In this document: piece by piece, positions 1 to 5,764 of the stretch | Layout: each line of letters opens with the position of its first letter | Position numbering within the stretch: position 1 is the stretch's first letter | Origin: Clostridia bacterium | GTDB taxonomy: Bacteria; Bacillota; Clostridia; Oscillospirales; CAG-272 | Reading direction: 5' to 3' | NCBI GenBank assembly: GCA_017386965.1 | Contig: JAFOGE010000072.1 | Span: forward strand, 1-7,530 | DNA length: 7,530 nucleotides | The notes under the pieces: model-generated | What the model was told of the DNA's origin: nothing | The model's input: the letters and a program-made list of their open reading frames with translations, nothing else | The model's database searches: none | Program-made: the position numbers and the translations under genes

Positions 1-102
1 AGCCGCGGCATTCGGGCAACGGTAAGAAGAAAGCTTGGCTCGGACATCAACGCATCCTGCGGACAGCTTCGCAGGACGCATCTGGCAAAGAAAGAGAATT
101 GA
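1..102 (+). CDS. rlmN: RlmN, dual-specificity 23S rRNA/tRNA adenine-C2 methyltransferase, C-terminal end only
   Basis: The window opens inside this gene in frame 1 and holds its last 33 codons plus the TGA at 100-102. The peptide contains TVRRKLGSDINASCGQLR, which matches the conserved C-terminal end of the radical-SAM methylase RlmN (RR-x(2)-G-x-DI-x-A-x-CGQLR). The Cys encoded at 58-60 corresponds to the methyl-carrying cysteine of the family (Cys355 in E. coli), so the catalytic tail is intact. RlmN makes 2-methyladenosine at A2503 of 23S rRNA, in the peptidyl-transferase centre, and at A37 of some tRNAs. The radical-SAM CxxxCxxC motif lies outside the window. In Bacillus and many Clostridia rlmN directly precedes prpC–prkC–rsgA, and the next genes here fit that order except for the lost kinase. 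I see no terminator in the 77 bases that follow, so read-through into the PASTA gene is likely. Identification rests on a short but highly distinctive peptide. Confidence 0.9.
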   Translation, partial: SRGIRATVRRKLGSDINASCGQLRRTHLAKKEN

Positions 103-179
103 TTTCTGACAGGCGCCTCCCGCATGCTCGCATAGGGCGTGTCCCGTTCTTTACATAGCAAGGAAGGATGGGGGAGCTT

Positions 180-893
180 ATGCGATACGTGGCGATTTCC
201 TGTTTGCTGGCGCTTTGCTGCGCCTGGTTGGTCTTTGACCTTTTGTTCGCACCCTTTGAAGGGGATGGGATGCGTGTAGAGATTCCGCACTATTGCGGCG
301 AGGCGGTACACGAGGCCGCCTTTGCGGAGTGGATGGACGTGGAAATCACCTACCGTCACGACGAATCCCCTGCGGGGACGGTGCTGTCGCAAAGCCCCGA
401 GGGCGGGAGCTTTCGCAAGCTGACGGATCGCTTTCCGACTTGCCGATTGCGTCTGACGGTCAGTCTGGGGCGGGAAGGGGTAACCCTTCCGAGCCTGGTT
501 GGCACGAACGTGCGCGAGGCCGAGGCGCGCTTGCGCGCGCTGGGACTTGCCGTGCGGATTGAGAAGCGGCCGAGTGCCTATCCCGAGGGGACGGTGTACG
601 AAATGGACCCGATGGGCGGTGAGATCCCAAAGGGGGAGGCGGTTCGCCTTCTGGTCAGCGCGGGAGAACCGCAGGTGTCGGTCAAGGTGCCCGATCTTAA
701 GGGACTTACGCGTGCACAGGCCCTGGTTCTTCTTTGGCGGTCACAGCTTTCGGTCGGCGAGGTCGTGGAGGAGCTTTCCGAAAAGGGGCCGAGCGGAACC
801 GTCCTGCGACAGAGCCACGTTGCGGGAACGCTTGTGGCGGCCGGGACGAAAATTACGATCTACGTGGCGTCCGACACAGGACGCAGAGAATGA
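180..893 (+). CDS. Membrane-anchored triple-PASTA protein without a kinase domain
   Basis: This is a 237-residue protein with one N-terminal membrane segment (about residues 3-25, rich in Leu, Cys, Ala and Phe), so the rest should lie outside the cell. Three PASTA domains follow: about 31-97 (divergent), 100-164 (typical VTLPSLVG opening and PEGTVYEMDPMGGEIPKG core) and 167-231 (VKVPDLKG opening, PSGTVLRQSHVAG core). PASTA domains of PrkC/PknB kinases and of penicillin-binding proteins bind muropeptides, lipid II or beta-lactams. There is no kinase domain, no transpeptidase domain and no cytoplasmic part beyond one or two residues. The gene lies between rlmN and rsgA, the position of prkC in Bacillus-type genomes, so it may be a kinase-less derivative or a stand-alone wall sensor (inference). 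I chose ATG 180: AGGAAGG at 161-167 abuts the alternative ATG 168 (adds MGEL), which leaves that start no room for a ribosome binding site, while it lies 12 bases from ATG 180, helped by GGGGGAG at 170-176. Cys39 and Cys88 in the first PASTA domain could pair. The stop codon overlaps the rsgA ribosome binding site. Confidence 0.85.
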   Translation: MRYVAISCLLALCCAWLVFDLLFAPFEGDGMRVEIPHYCGEAVHEAAFAEWMDVEITYRHDESPAGTVLSQSPEGGSFRKLTDRFPTCRLRLTVSLGREGVTLPSLVGTNVREAEARLRALGLAVRIEKRPSAYPEGTVYEMDPMGGEIPKGEAVRLLVSAGEPQVSVKVPDLKGLTRAQALVLLWRSQLSVGEVVEELSEKGPSGTVLRQSHVAGTLVAAGTKITIYVASDTGRRE

Positions 894-909
894 GGAAGGA
901 AACAAACGC

Positions 910-1890
910 ATGACGTATCAAAGCATTGGCAGAGTGGTCAGAGGCGTGGGCGGACGCTTCACGGTGCAGCTTGGCAGCGGGGAGGGGACGGTCATGCCCT
1001 TGGACGGCAAAACGGTCGTGGCGACGGCAAGAGGCGCACTTCACCGACGCGGCGAGCTTCTCGTGGGAGATCTCGTCAAGGTCGGATATGATGACAGCTC
1101 CTTCCTCTCCTCGGGCGGAGAGATTCTTCCGTCCCCGGATGGGACGGCCATCGTGATTGAGGAGATCTGCGAGCGCAAGAACGCGCTGATCCGTCCGCCC
1201 ATGGCCAATCTGGATGTTCTGTTCGTCACCTTCGCGGCGGCCTCTCCGGAGCCCGTTCCCGAAACGGTGGATAAGCTGATCAGCATTGCGGAGTTTCACC
1301 GCATCGAGCCGGTGGTGGTCATCACCAAGCGGGAGCTTGCCCCCGAGGCGGCGGAGAAATGGAAGCAGCTCTATACGCTCTCCGGCTTTTCTGCGTTTGC
1401 GGTGGGACGGAACTGCGAGGATGACGGTGAGGCGCTCGGCGCATACATTCGGGAGCATCTGGGTGGCAGGATTGCGGCCTTTTCGGGCGCCTCGGGTGTT
1501 GGAAAATCCACGCTGATGAACCGTCTTTTTCCCTCTCTTTCGCTCGAAACGGGAGAGATCAGCCGACGGATCGAGCGCGGAAAGAATACAACGAGAAGGG
1601 TAGAGCTCTATGCGATTCCCGCACTTGCACAGGACGGCTTCCTTGCGGACACGCCCGGCTTTACCATGCTGGATTTTGAGCGATTCGACTTTTTTGACAA
1701 GGAGGACCTTCCCGAAACCTTCCGGGAGTTCCGCCCATACATAGGGGAGTGCCGCTTTACCAAATGCTCGCACACCAAGGAGCAGGGCTGCGCGATCCTG
1801 GAGGCGATGCGCCGCGGAGAGATCGCCGCGTCCCGTCATCAAAGCTTTCTTTCCCTTTACGAGGTCTTAAAGAAGAAAACGAAATGGTAA
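910..1890 (+). CDS. rsgA: RsgA, ribosome small-subunit-dependent GTPase
   Basis: This 326-residue protein is a circularly permuted GTPase that checks late 30S subunit maturation and releases on GTP hydrolysis. The domain order is complete: an N-terminal OB-fold (about 1-95), then the GTPase core in the permuted order G4 (TKRE, 139-142), G1 P-loop (GASGVGKST, 193-201), switch I (RGKNTTRR, 223-230) and G3 (DTPG, 247-250). A C-terminal zinc finger with Cys281, Cys286, His288 and Cys294 follows. Length is normal for the family. ATG 910 is preceded by GAGGAAGGA (892-900), nine bases away and overlapping the stop of the PASTA gene, so the two are probably cotranscribed and translationally linked. 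The open frame continues upstream to 499 but only as a shadow of the PASTA gene. Two residues are unusual: G4 has Glu142 where Asp is expected (NKxD/TKxD), and switch I has Asn226 where His is common (GRHTT). In Bacillus rpe follows rsgA; here a terminator follows at once. Confidence 0.95.
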   Translation: MTYQSIGRVVRGVGGRFTVQLGSGEGTVMPLDGKTVVATARGALHRRGELLVGDLVKVGYDDSSFLSSGGEILPSPDGTAIVIEEICERKNALIRPPMANLDVLFVTFAAASPEPVPETVDKLISIAEFHRIEPVVVITKRELAPEAAEKWKQLYTLSGFSAFAVGRNCEDDGEALGAYIREHLGGRIAAFSGASGVGKSTLMNRLFPSLSLETGEISRRIERGKNTTRRVELYAIPALAQDGFLADTPGFTMLDFERFDFFDKEDLPETFREFRPYIGECRFTKCSHTKEQGCAILEAMRRGEIAASRHQSFLSLYEVLKKKTKW

Positions 1891-1893
1891 TAC

Positions 1894-1934
1894 AAAAAAA
1901 CGGATCGACTGCTTTTGGCGGTCGATCCGTTTTT
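1894..1934. terminator. Bidirectional intrinsic terminator between rsgA and the U32 gene
   Basis: A perfect 9-bp stem (CGGATCGAC at 1901-1909 with GTCGATCCG at 1921-1929) is flanked by seven A on the left (1894-1900) and five T on the right (1930-1934). It can therefore act as a rho-independent terminator on both strands. It starts four bases after the rsgA stop and lies 14 bases beyond the stop of the convergent U32 gene, so one hairpin serves both transcription units. The minus-strand version has the longer U tract. Confidence 0.92.
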
Positions 1935-1947
1935 GGAGAGAGGATTT

Positions 1948-3984
1948 TTACATCATCCGTCGGACGGGATAGGGAAGCGCTTTTTTGTGTTGGAAGGCGT
2001 CAATGACCTCGTTCACCTCGTCCGCTCCTTCCACGGTGAACAGGAAATGCCATCCCGCAAGTCCCGCGGAGCGCAAGGCGTCCTGCTTGTCCGACATCGA
2101 GGTGGGCAGACTGTTGCAGATCACGCTGCGATGCTCCCACTCCTGAAGAACGGGAAATTCCGCGCCCCGTCGGTCACGCAGGGAGAGGCTTCCGCCCTCG
2201 CATTCGGCACAGGAGCCAAGCTCGCGGCCGACGCATTTTTCCAGCGTCATCAGAGGAATGCGGCCGTAAACTGCAACCGAGGTCGCGCCCGAGATATCCC
2301 TTGCTTGGGGAAGCGTCAGCTCGGGGGAGAGGAGGATCTCCGTAAATCCGAGCGATTCCAAGGACAGGACGCTTTCACGGTTGGTCGCGTTGAGGCGAAA
2401 ATCGCCGACGGGGATCAGTCCGACCTTGCGGACGAGCGAAAGATGCCCGAGATTTCCGACCAGGGCATACCGCGCGCCGTTCTCCTTCGCCTTGCAGAGC
2501 ATGCTCTCGGCGGCCTCGGTGTCGCGGTCAAAGAGGACCGGCGGAAGGACCACGCCCTCGATTCCGCGCACATGGCGGTGCAGAGGGAGATAGAGGCGGT
2601 CAAAATAGGCGCGCGCCTCTTGGGTGATCTGCTCGGCCGAGGCAAAGCGGGCGCTTTTGATGCGGCATCCCGCGTTTGTCGATGCGGCTTTGGAATAGGG
2701 CCTGCGCACAAAGGGGGAGGCAGGCGTATCCCCCTGCGCAAAGGCCGCAATGGCGCGGCGGCGCAGGTCATTGAGGAGAGAGAGCGGAACCATCAGTCCC
2801 TCATCCAAGGAAAGCGAAAATGCGGAAACGGCGTAGGGAGTATTGCCGAACTTGGTCAGATTGCGCGTAACGGTGTCGCGCGAGAGAGGAGCGTTCTGCG
2901 CCTCCTCGGGGATGCTTGAGAGAACCGCGATGCGCCGCTGTCCGTCCGAGAGCGACATGCGCATGGGCGCGCCGCGCCGGATCTCGGCCTCGACCTGCAA
3001 GGGAATGCGTCGGGTAACGATCCCGCGGAAGGGCTCTGCCTCACGGCTGGCGCGCTTATCGGCATCCGACCGAACGCCAAGCATATTCCGTCCGATCCGT
3101 CCCGTAAAATAGCCGTCGGTAAAGCCGCCGCGCGAGAAGCTTTCGGCCATCTCCCGCATTTCCTGCGGCGTTGCACCCCGTCCCTCGTCCAGCAGTCTGC
3201 GCCAGATGCGTGCGGTGTCGCGGACGTATTCGGGGGACTTCATGCGCCCCTCGATCTTAAGCGAGGCCACGCCCGAGCGGATCAGCGCGGGGACGTGCTC
3301 GGCAAGCGAGAGATCCTTGAGCGAGAGAGGATACTGCGGTCTTCCGTCGGGATGCGAGGCAGACGAATAGGGCAAGCGGCAGGGCTGTGCGCACTCGCCG
3401 CGGTTTCCGCTTCGGCCGCCCACAAGGGAGGAGAAGAGGCACTGCCCCGAATGGCTGACGCAGAGCGCGCCGTGAATGAAGCATTCGATCTCGATGGGAG
3501 AGGTTTTTACGATCCGTTCCAGATCCCGGGCGGAGGTTTCGCGCGCGATGACCATACGGGAAAACCCGAGGTCGCGCAAAAGCGTTCCCGCTTCGGAGCA
3601 GTGCGCGGACATCTGGGTGGAGGCGTGCAGCTCGATCTCGGGATAGGTGCGGTGGATCGCGGATGCTCCGCCGAGATCGGCTACGATCAGGGCGTCGATC
3701 CCGGCCTCGGCCGCCTCCTCGGCGGCGTGCAGAAAGGCGGGAAGCTCGCGGTCAAAAAGGAGCGTGTTTAGGGTCAGGTAGGTCTTCACACCATAGGCAT
3801 GAGCGCGCAAAACGGCGGAGTGCAAAGCATCTCCGCCAAAATTTTTTGCGTGCATACGGGCATTGAATTGCTCCCCGCCAAAATAGACTGCGTCCGCGCC
3901 TCCCTCAATGGCGGCGTCAAGCGCCTCGGGGGAGCCTGCGGGGCAGAGAAGCTCGGGCTTTTTGCGCATGCAGGAATCAGACAT
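1948..3984 (-). CDS. Full-length U32 family protein, RlhA/TrhP-type RNA hydroxylase (annotated as peptidase/collagenase)
   Basis: This is a 678-residue protein. The N-terminal half (about 6-330) is a U32 TIM-barrel domain beginning RKKPELLCPAGS. The family signature spans 167-185 (E-C-F-I-H-G-A-L-C-x6-C), followed by Cys198 and Cys202. In the relatives UbiU and UbiV similar cysteines bind a 4Fe-4S cluster. The middle (about 370-490) corresponds to the DUF3656 part of long members. The C-terminal part (about 475-665) looks like a second, degenerate barrel with its own Cys cluster (584, 592, 595, 623). U32 proteins were first called collagenases, but E. coli RlhA (similar length) hydroxylates C2501 of 23S rRNA and TrhP makes 5-hydroxyuridine in tRNA, with prephenate as a helper. 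Size and architecture favour an RlhA-like role, but tRNA cannot be excluded. ATG 3984 overlaps the zapA stop by 8 bases. Met6 at 3969 is an alternative start and is nearer to how the family usually begins. Neither has a clear ribosome binding site, which suggests translational coupling to zapA. Confidence 0.88.
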   Translation of the reverse strand: MSDSCMRKKPELLCPAGSPEALDAAIEGGADAVYFGGEQFNARMHAKNFGGDALHSAVLRAHAYGVKTYLTLNTLLFDRELPAFLHAAEEAAEAGIDALIVADLGGASAIHRTYPEIELHASTQMSAHCSEAGTLLRDLGFSRMVIARETSARDLERIVKTSPIEIECFIHGALCVSHSGQCLFSSLVGGRSGNRGECAQPCRLPYSSASHPDGRPQYPLSLKDLSLAEHVPALIRSGVASLKIEGRMKSPEYVRDTARIWRRLLDEGRGATPQEMREMAESFSRGGFTDGYFTGRIGRNMLGVRSDADKRASREAEPFRGIVTRRIPLQVEAEIRRGAPMRMSLSDGQRRIAVLSSIPEEAQNAPLSRDTVTRNLTKFGNTPYAVSAFSLSLDEGLMVPLSLLNDLRRRAIAAFAQGDTPASPFVRRPYSKAASTNAGCRIKSARFASAEQITQEARAYFDRLYLPLHRHVRGIEGVVLPPVLFDRDTEAAESMLCKAKENGARYALVGNLGHLSLVRKVGLIPVGDFRLNATNRESVLSLESLGFTEILLSPELTLPQARDISGATSVAVYGRIPLMTLEKCVGRELGSCAECEGGSLSLRDRRGAEFPVLQEWEHRSVICNSLPTSMSDKQDALRSAGLAGWHFLFTVEGADEVNEVIDAFQHKKALPYPVRRMM

Positions 3985-4534
3985 CGCTGAAGGTCAGAAG
4001 ATCAAACATGGTGCCGACACGATTCTTCTGGGACTTTTTCTTCTGCGCGTCCTCCTCTGCGGATTCTGCGGGAGCGACGGGCTGCGCGGGCTCGTCAAAG
4101 GCAGAGAGCTGAACGCTCTCGACTTCCTTCTTGGCAGGCTCCTTGGGAGCAGGCTCTGCGGTAGGCGCAGGAGCCACGGCCGTGATGGAGGCGCGGTCCA
4201 GGATGGAGCGCATCACGTCGGCGTCCTTGCGGAGGGTATCCATTTCCGCCTGCATGCTTTCGATCGTCTGCTTCAGCTTTTCGTTCTCTCCGGCAAAGCG
4301 GAAGGCGTCCTTCTCTACCTTCTTGAAGGCCTCCTGCATCGCGATACGCTCGGAGCAGTAGGAGAGTGCGCAGAGGATCGCAGCCTCGTTCTTGGTGCAA
4401 CGGGGGCTCTTGAGGTTGATGTCACGCATTCTGCGGTCCAGAATGCCAACGATGTTCTCGACCTCGTCGGGGGAAGCGTCGCTGATGATGTTCAGCTCCA
4501 TGTCTGCCACGGTAATGGTATACTTTTGTTTCAT
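3977..4534 (-). CDS. zapA: ZapA-like cell-division protein with extended C-terminal tail
   Basis: The protein has 185 residues. Residues 1-75 match the ZapA domain: the opening MKQKYTITVADMELNIISD, a helix containing VENIVGILDRRMRDIN, and the NEAAILCALSYCSE helix. A charged coiled-coil helix (about 68-115) follows. ZapA binds FtsZ and cross-links or bundles its filaments at the Z-ring in the cytoplasm. Classical ZapA is only about 85-110 residues. Here a low-complexity tail rich in Ala, Pro, Glu and Lys (117-172) follows and ends in a compact hydrophobic motif, VGTMFDLLTFSDV (173-185). ATG 4534 is preceded on the minus strand by AAAGGA about 13 bases upstream. The gene is first in an operon with the U32 gene (8-base overlap), a pairing I recall from other Clostridia. 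The family call is good at domain level; FtsZ binding is inferred. Confidence 0.85.
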   Translation of the reverse strand: MKQKYTITVADMELNIISDASPDEVENIVGILDRRMRDINLKSPRCTKNEAAILCALSYCSERIAMQEAFKKVEKDAFRFAGENEKLKQTIESMQAEMDTLRKDADVMRSILDRASITAVAPAPTAEPAPKEPAKKEVESVQLSAFDEPAQPVAPAESAEEDAQKKKSQKNRVGTMFDLLTFSDV

Positions 4535-4590
4535 AGTGTAACTCGAGTCCTTTCTTCATGCAACTGCAAAAGCAATCCTTTGGTTACATA

Positions 4591-4619
4591 ATTATATTCC
4601 AATTTTTATTATACAATAA
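4591..4619 (-). promoter_or_regulatory. Probable promoter of the zapA–U32 operon
   Basis: On the minus strand a perfect TATAAT (4596-4591) lies 17 bases from TTATTG (4619-4614), placing the start of transcription near 4584 and leaving a leader of about 50 bases before zapA. A second TATAAT (4613-4608) preceded by TTG is an alternative -10. Both -35 matches are weak and the region is AT-rich, so chance matches are possible. Confidence 0.4.
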
Positions 4620-4638
4620 AAAAAGGCAAAAGAAAAGG

Positions 4639-4718
4639 GGTTTTTTCAATTTTTTGAAAACTTTTTTAAAAAAAGTCCAAAAGGGGGCTTCGGAGCCTTC
4701 AAAAAAATTGAAAAAACC
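4639..4718. repeat. 80-base foldback (inverted repeat) in the zapA/udp divergent intergenic region
   Basis: The left arm 4639-4658 (GG-T6-CAA-T6-GAA) is the reverse complement of the right arm 4698-4718 (TTC-A7-TTG-A6-CC), apart from one extra A on the right, giving a stem of about 20 bp. Inside lie a self-complementary CTTTTTTAAAAAAAG (4661-4675) and a small GGCT-TCGG-AGCC hairpin (4686-4697). The element sits between the two outward-facing promoters, where neither transcript should need a terminator. It may be a dispersed intergenic repeat, but a single window cannot show more than one copy. Confidence 0.7.
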
Positions 4719-4747
4719 TTGCGCGGTCTGCTTTTTTGTGTTACAAT
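4719..4747 (+). promoter_or_regulatory. udp: Probable promoter of udp
   Basis: TTGCGC (4719-4724) lies 17 bases from TACAAT (4742-4747). TG at 4739-4740 gives an extended -10 of the form TGnTACAAT. Transcription would start near 4754, leaving a leader of about 42 bases. The leader contains a GCCGC-CCTT-GCGGC hairpin (4762-4775) directly before the AAAAAAGGAGA ribosome binding site. The -35 half is weak; the extended -10 is convincing. Confidence 0.55.
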
Positions 4748-4795
4748 AGGAACAGGAAAACGCCGCCCTTGCGGCAAAAAAGGAGATTTGGCGAT

Positions 4796-5563
4796 ATGTT
4801 AAAAACCGATCAGCTGCAATTTCACGTTCCCGTCGCGCCGGGCGACATCGGAAAATGGTGCATTCTTCCCGGAGATCCCGGACGTTGCGAAAAGATCGTC
4901 CGACACCTGCAAAATCCCGTCCACGTGGGACAAAATCGAGAGTTTAACGTTTGGAACGGCGAGCTGGACGGTGAGACCGTAACCGTCTGCTCCACCGGAA
5001 TCGGAGGCCCCTCCACGGCGATCGCGGTCGAGGAGCTGGCCGCCTGCGGAGCGCATACCTTCATTCGCGTTGGTACCTGCGGAGGGATCTCCTTGGACGT
5101 ACAGAGCGGTGACGTTGTGATCGCTTCGGGCGCAGTCCGTCAGGACGGCACCTCTGCGGAGTATGCTCCTGCCGAATTTCCCGCCGTATCCGATCCACAG
5201 GTCCTCTTTGCGCTGATGCAGGCCGCCAAGCAGGAGGGACTGCGCGCTCACGCAGGCGTTGTGCAGAGCAAGGACGCTTTTTACGGGCAGCACCGCCCCG
5301 AAAACATGCCCACCTCGGCCGCACTGACCGAGAAGTGGGAGGCTTGGAAGAGGCTCGGCGTGCTTGCCAGCGAGATGGAGGCCTCTACGCTCTTTACGGT
5401 CGGCGCGGCGCGCGGACTGCACACGGGCGCGGTCTTCCACGTCATCTGGAACCAGGAGCGTGCCAAGGCGGGACTGGATACCGATGCCCAGGAGGATCAT
5501 GACACCGAAAAGGCCATCCGTACGGCCATTTCCGCGATCCGCTTGCTGATCCGGGAGGCCTGA
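4796..5563 (+). CDS. udp: Uridine phosphorylase
   Basis: This 255-residue protein should catalyse the reversible phosphorolysis of uridine to uracil and ribose-1-phosphate in the cytoplasm (pyrimidine salvage). It aligns along its full length with the E. coli Udp type of the PNP/UDP phosphorylase family. GDPGR (26-30) and Arg91 (in IRVGTCGG) are expected phosphate ligands, and the family signature STGIGGPS...EEL spans 66-81. The FYGQH segment (162-166) and EMEAS (193-197, ribose/base contacts) follow. The QDG and EFPAV segments near 116-131 favour uridine phosphorylase over purine nucleoside phosphorylase. ATG 4796 has AGGAG (4781-4785) ten bases upstream. The frame is open to 4736, but the longer version would begin upstream of the predicted -10 element and adds an unrelated basic stretch. 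The gene stands alone, flanked by its own promoter and a terminator. Activity on deoxyuridine or thymidine cannot be judged. Confidence 0.93.
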   Translation: MLKTDQLQFHVPVAPGDIGKWCILPGDPGRCEKIVRHLQNPVHVGQNREFNVWNGELDGETVTVCSTGIGGPSTAIAVEELAACGAHTFIRVGTCGGISLDVQSGDVVIASGAVRQDGTSAEYAPAEFPAVSDPQVLFALMQAAKQEGLRAHAGVVQSKDAFYGQHRPENMPTSAALTEKWEAWKRLGVLASEMEASTLFTVGAARGLHTGAVFHVIWNQERAKAGLDTDAQEDHDTEKAIRTAISAIRLLIREA

Positions 5564-5594
5564 TTCCTTCGACCGACCGCATCCCGAGCCAACG

Positions 5595-5649
5595 GCGGGA
5601 GTGAGTACCGAATGCGCGCTTGCGCCCGGCTCACTCCCGCTCTTTTTTT
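5595..5649 (+). terminator. Strong intrinsic terminator of udp
   Basis: A perfect 11-bp stem, GCGGGAGTGAG (5595-5605) with CTCACTCCCGC (5630-5640), carries an inner GC-rich extension (CCG 5608-5610 with CGG 5627-5629) and is followed by TCTTTTTTT (5641-5649). It lies about 30 bases after the udp stop. Confidence 0.92.
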
Positions 5650-5764
5650 CTCTGTTCCCCCTTTTGCGCGTGCTTTCTGCTTCTTCCGCCCTCCAAAAAG
5701 GGAATCCTGCGGAAAACGGCTGTAAAAGAACTGAAAAAAGTGCAAAAAATCGCTCAAATCATCA
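5650..5764. other. Intergenic spacer with no recognised gene
   Basis: This is part of a 310-base gene-free stretch (5564-5873) between udp and the lipoprotein gene. It starts pyrimidine-rich on the plus strand (about 5641-5695) and becomes A-rich towards the promoter (5718-5760). I see no credible reading frame, tRNA or riboswitch. The A-rich run upstream of -35 could act as an UP element (inference). Confidence 0.5.

Noticed and set aside
103..160. Possible promoter or riboswitch between rlmN and the PASTA gene
   Set aside because: Short palindromes (GGCGCC, GCATGC) are present but no -35/-10 pair with proper spacing and no known riboswitch core could be found.
168..179. ATG 168 as the start of the PASTA protein
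   Set aside because: The AGGAAGG ribosome binding site would touch the start codon; ATG 180 has workable spacing. The difference is only four residues.
499..909. N-terminal extension of rsgA
   Set aside because: It overlaps the PASTA gene in another frame and is Arg-rich without homology; ATG 910 has an ideal ribosome binding site and gives the normal family length.
853..1842. Minus-strand open frame of 329 codons opposite rsgA
   Set aside because: Entirely antisense to the conserved RsgA motifs, with an Arg/His-rich product typical of shadows.
1915..2919. Plus-strand open frame of 334 codons opposite the U32 gene
   Set aside because: It lies wholly antisense to a clear U32 coding region and runs through the shared terminator; its product is low-complexity and resembles no family. 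It is a GC-driven shadow.
3908..4591. Plus-strand open frame of 227 codons opposite zapA
   Set aside because: Antisense to the recognised ZapA domain and coiled coil; no ribosome binding site or recognisable product.
4736..4795. Longer udp start
   Set aside because: The extension begins before the predicted -10 element, spans the promoter and leader hairpin, and adds 20 residues unlike the family.
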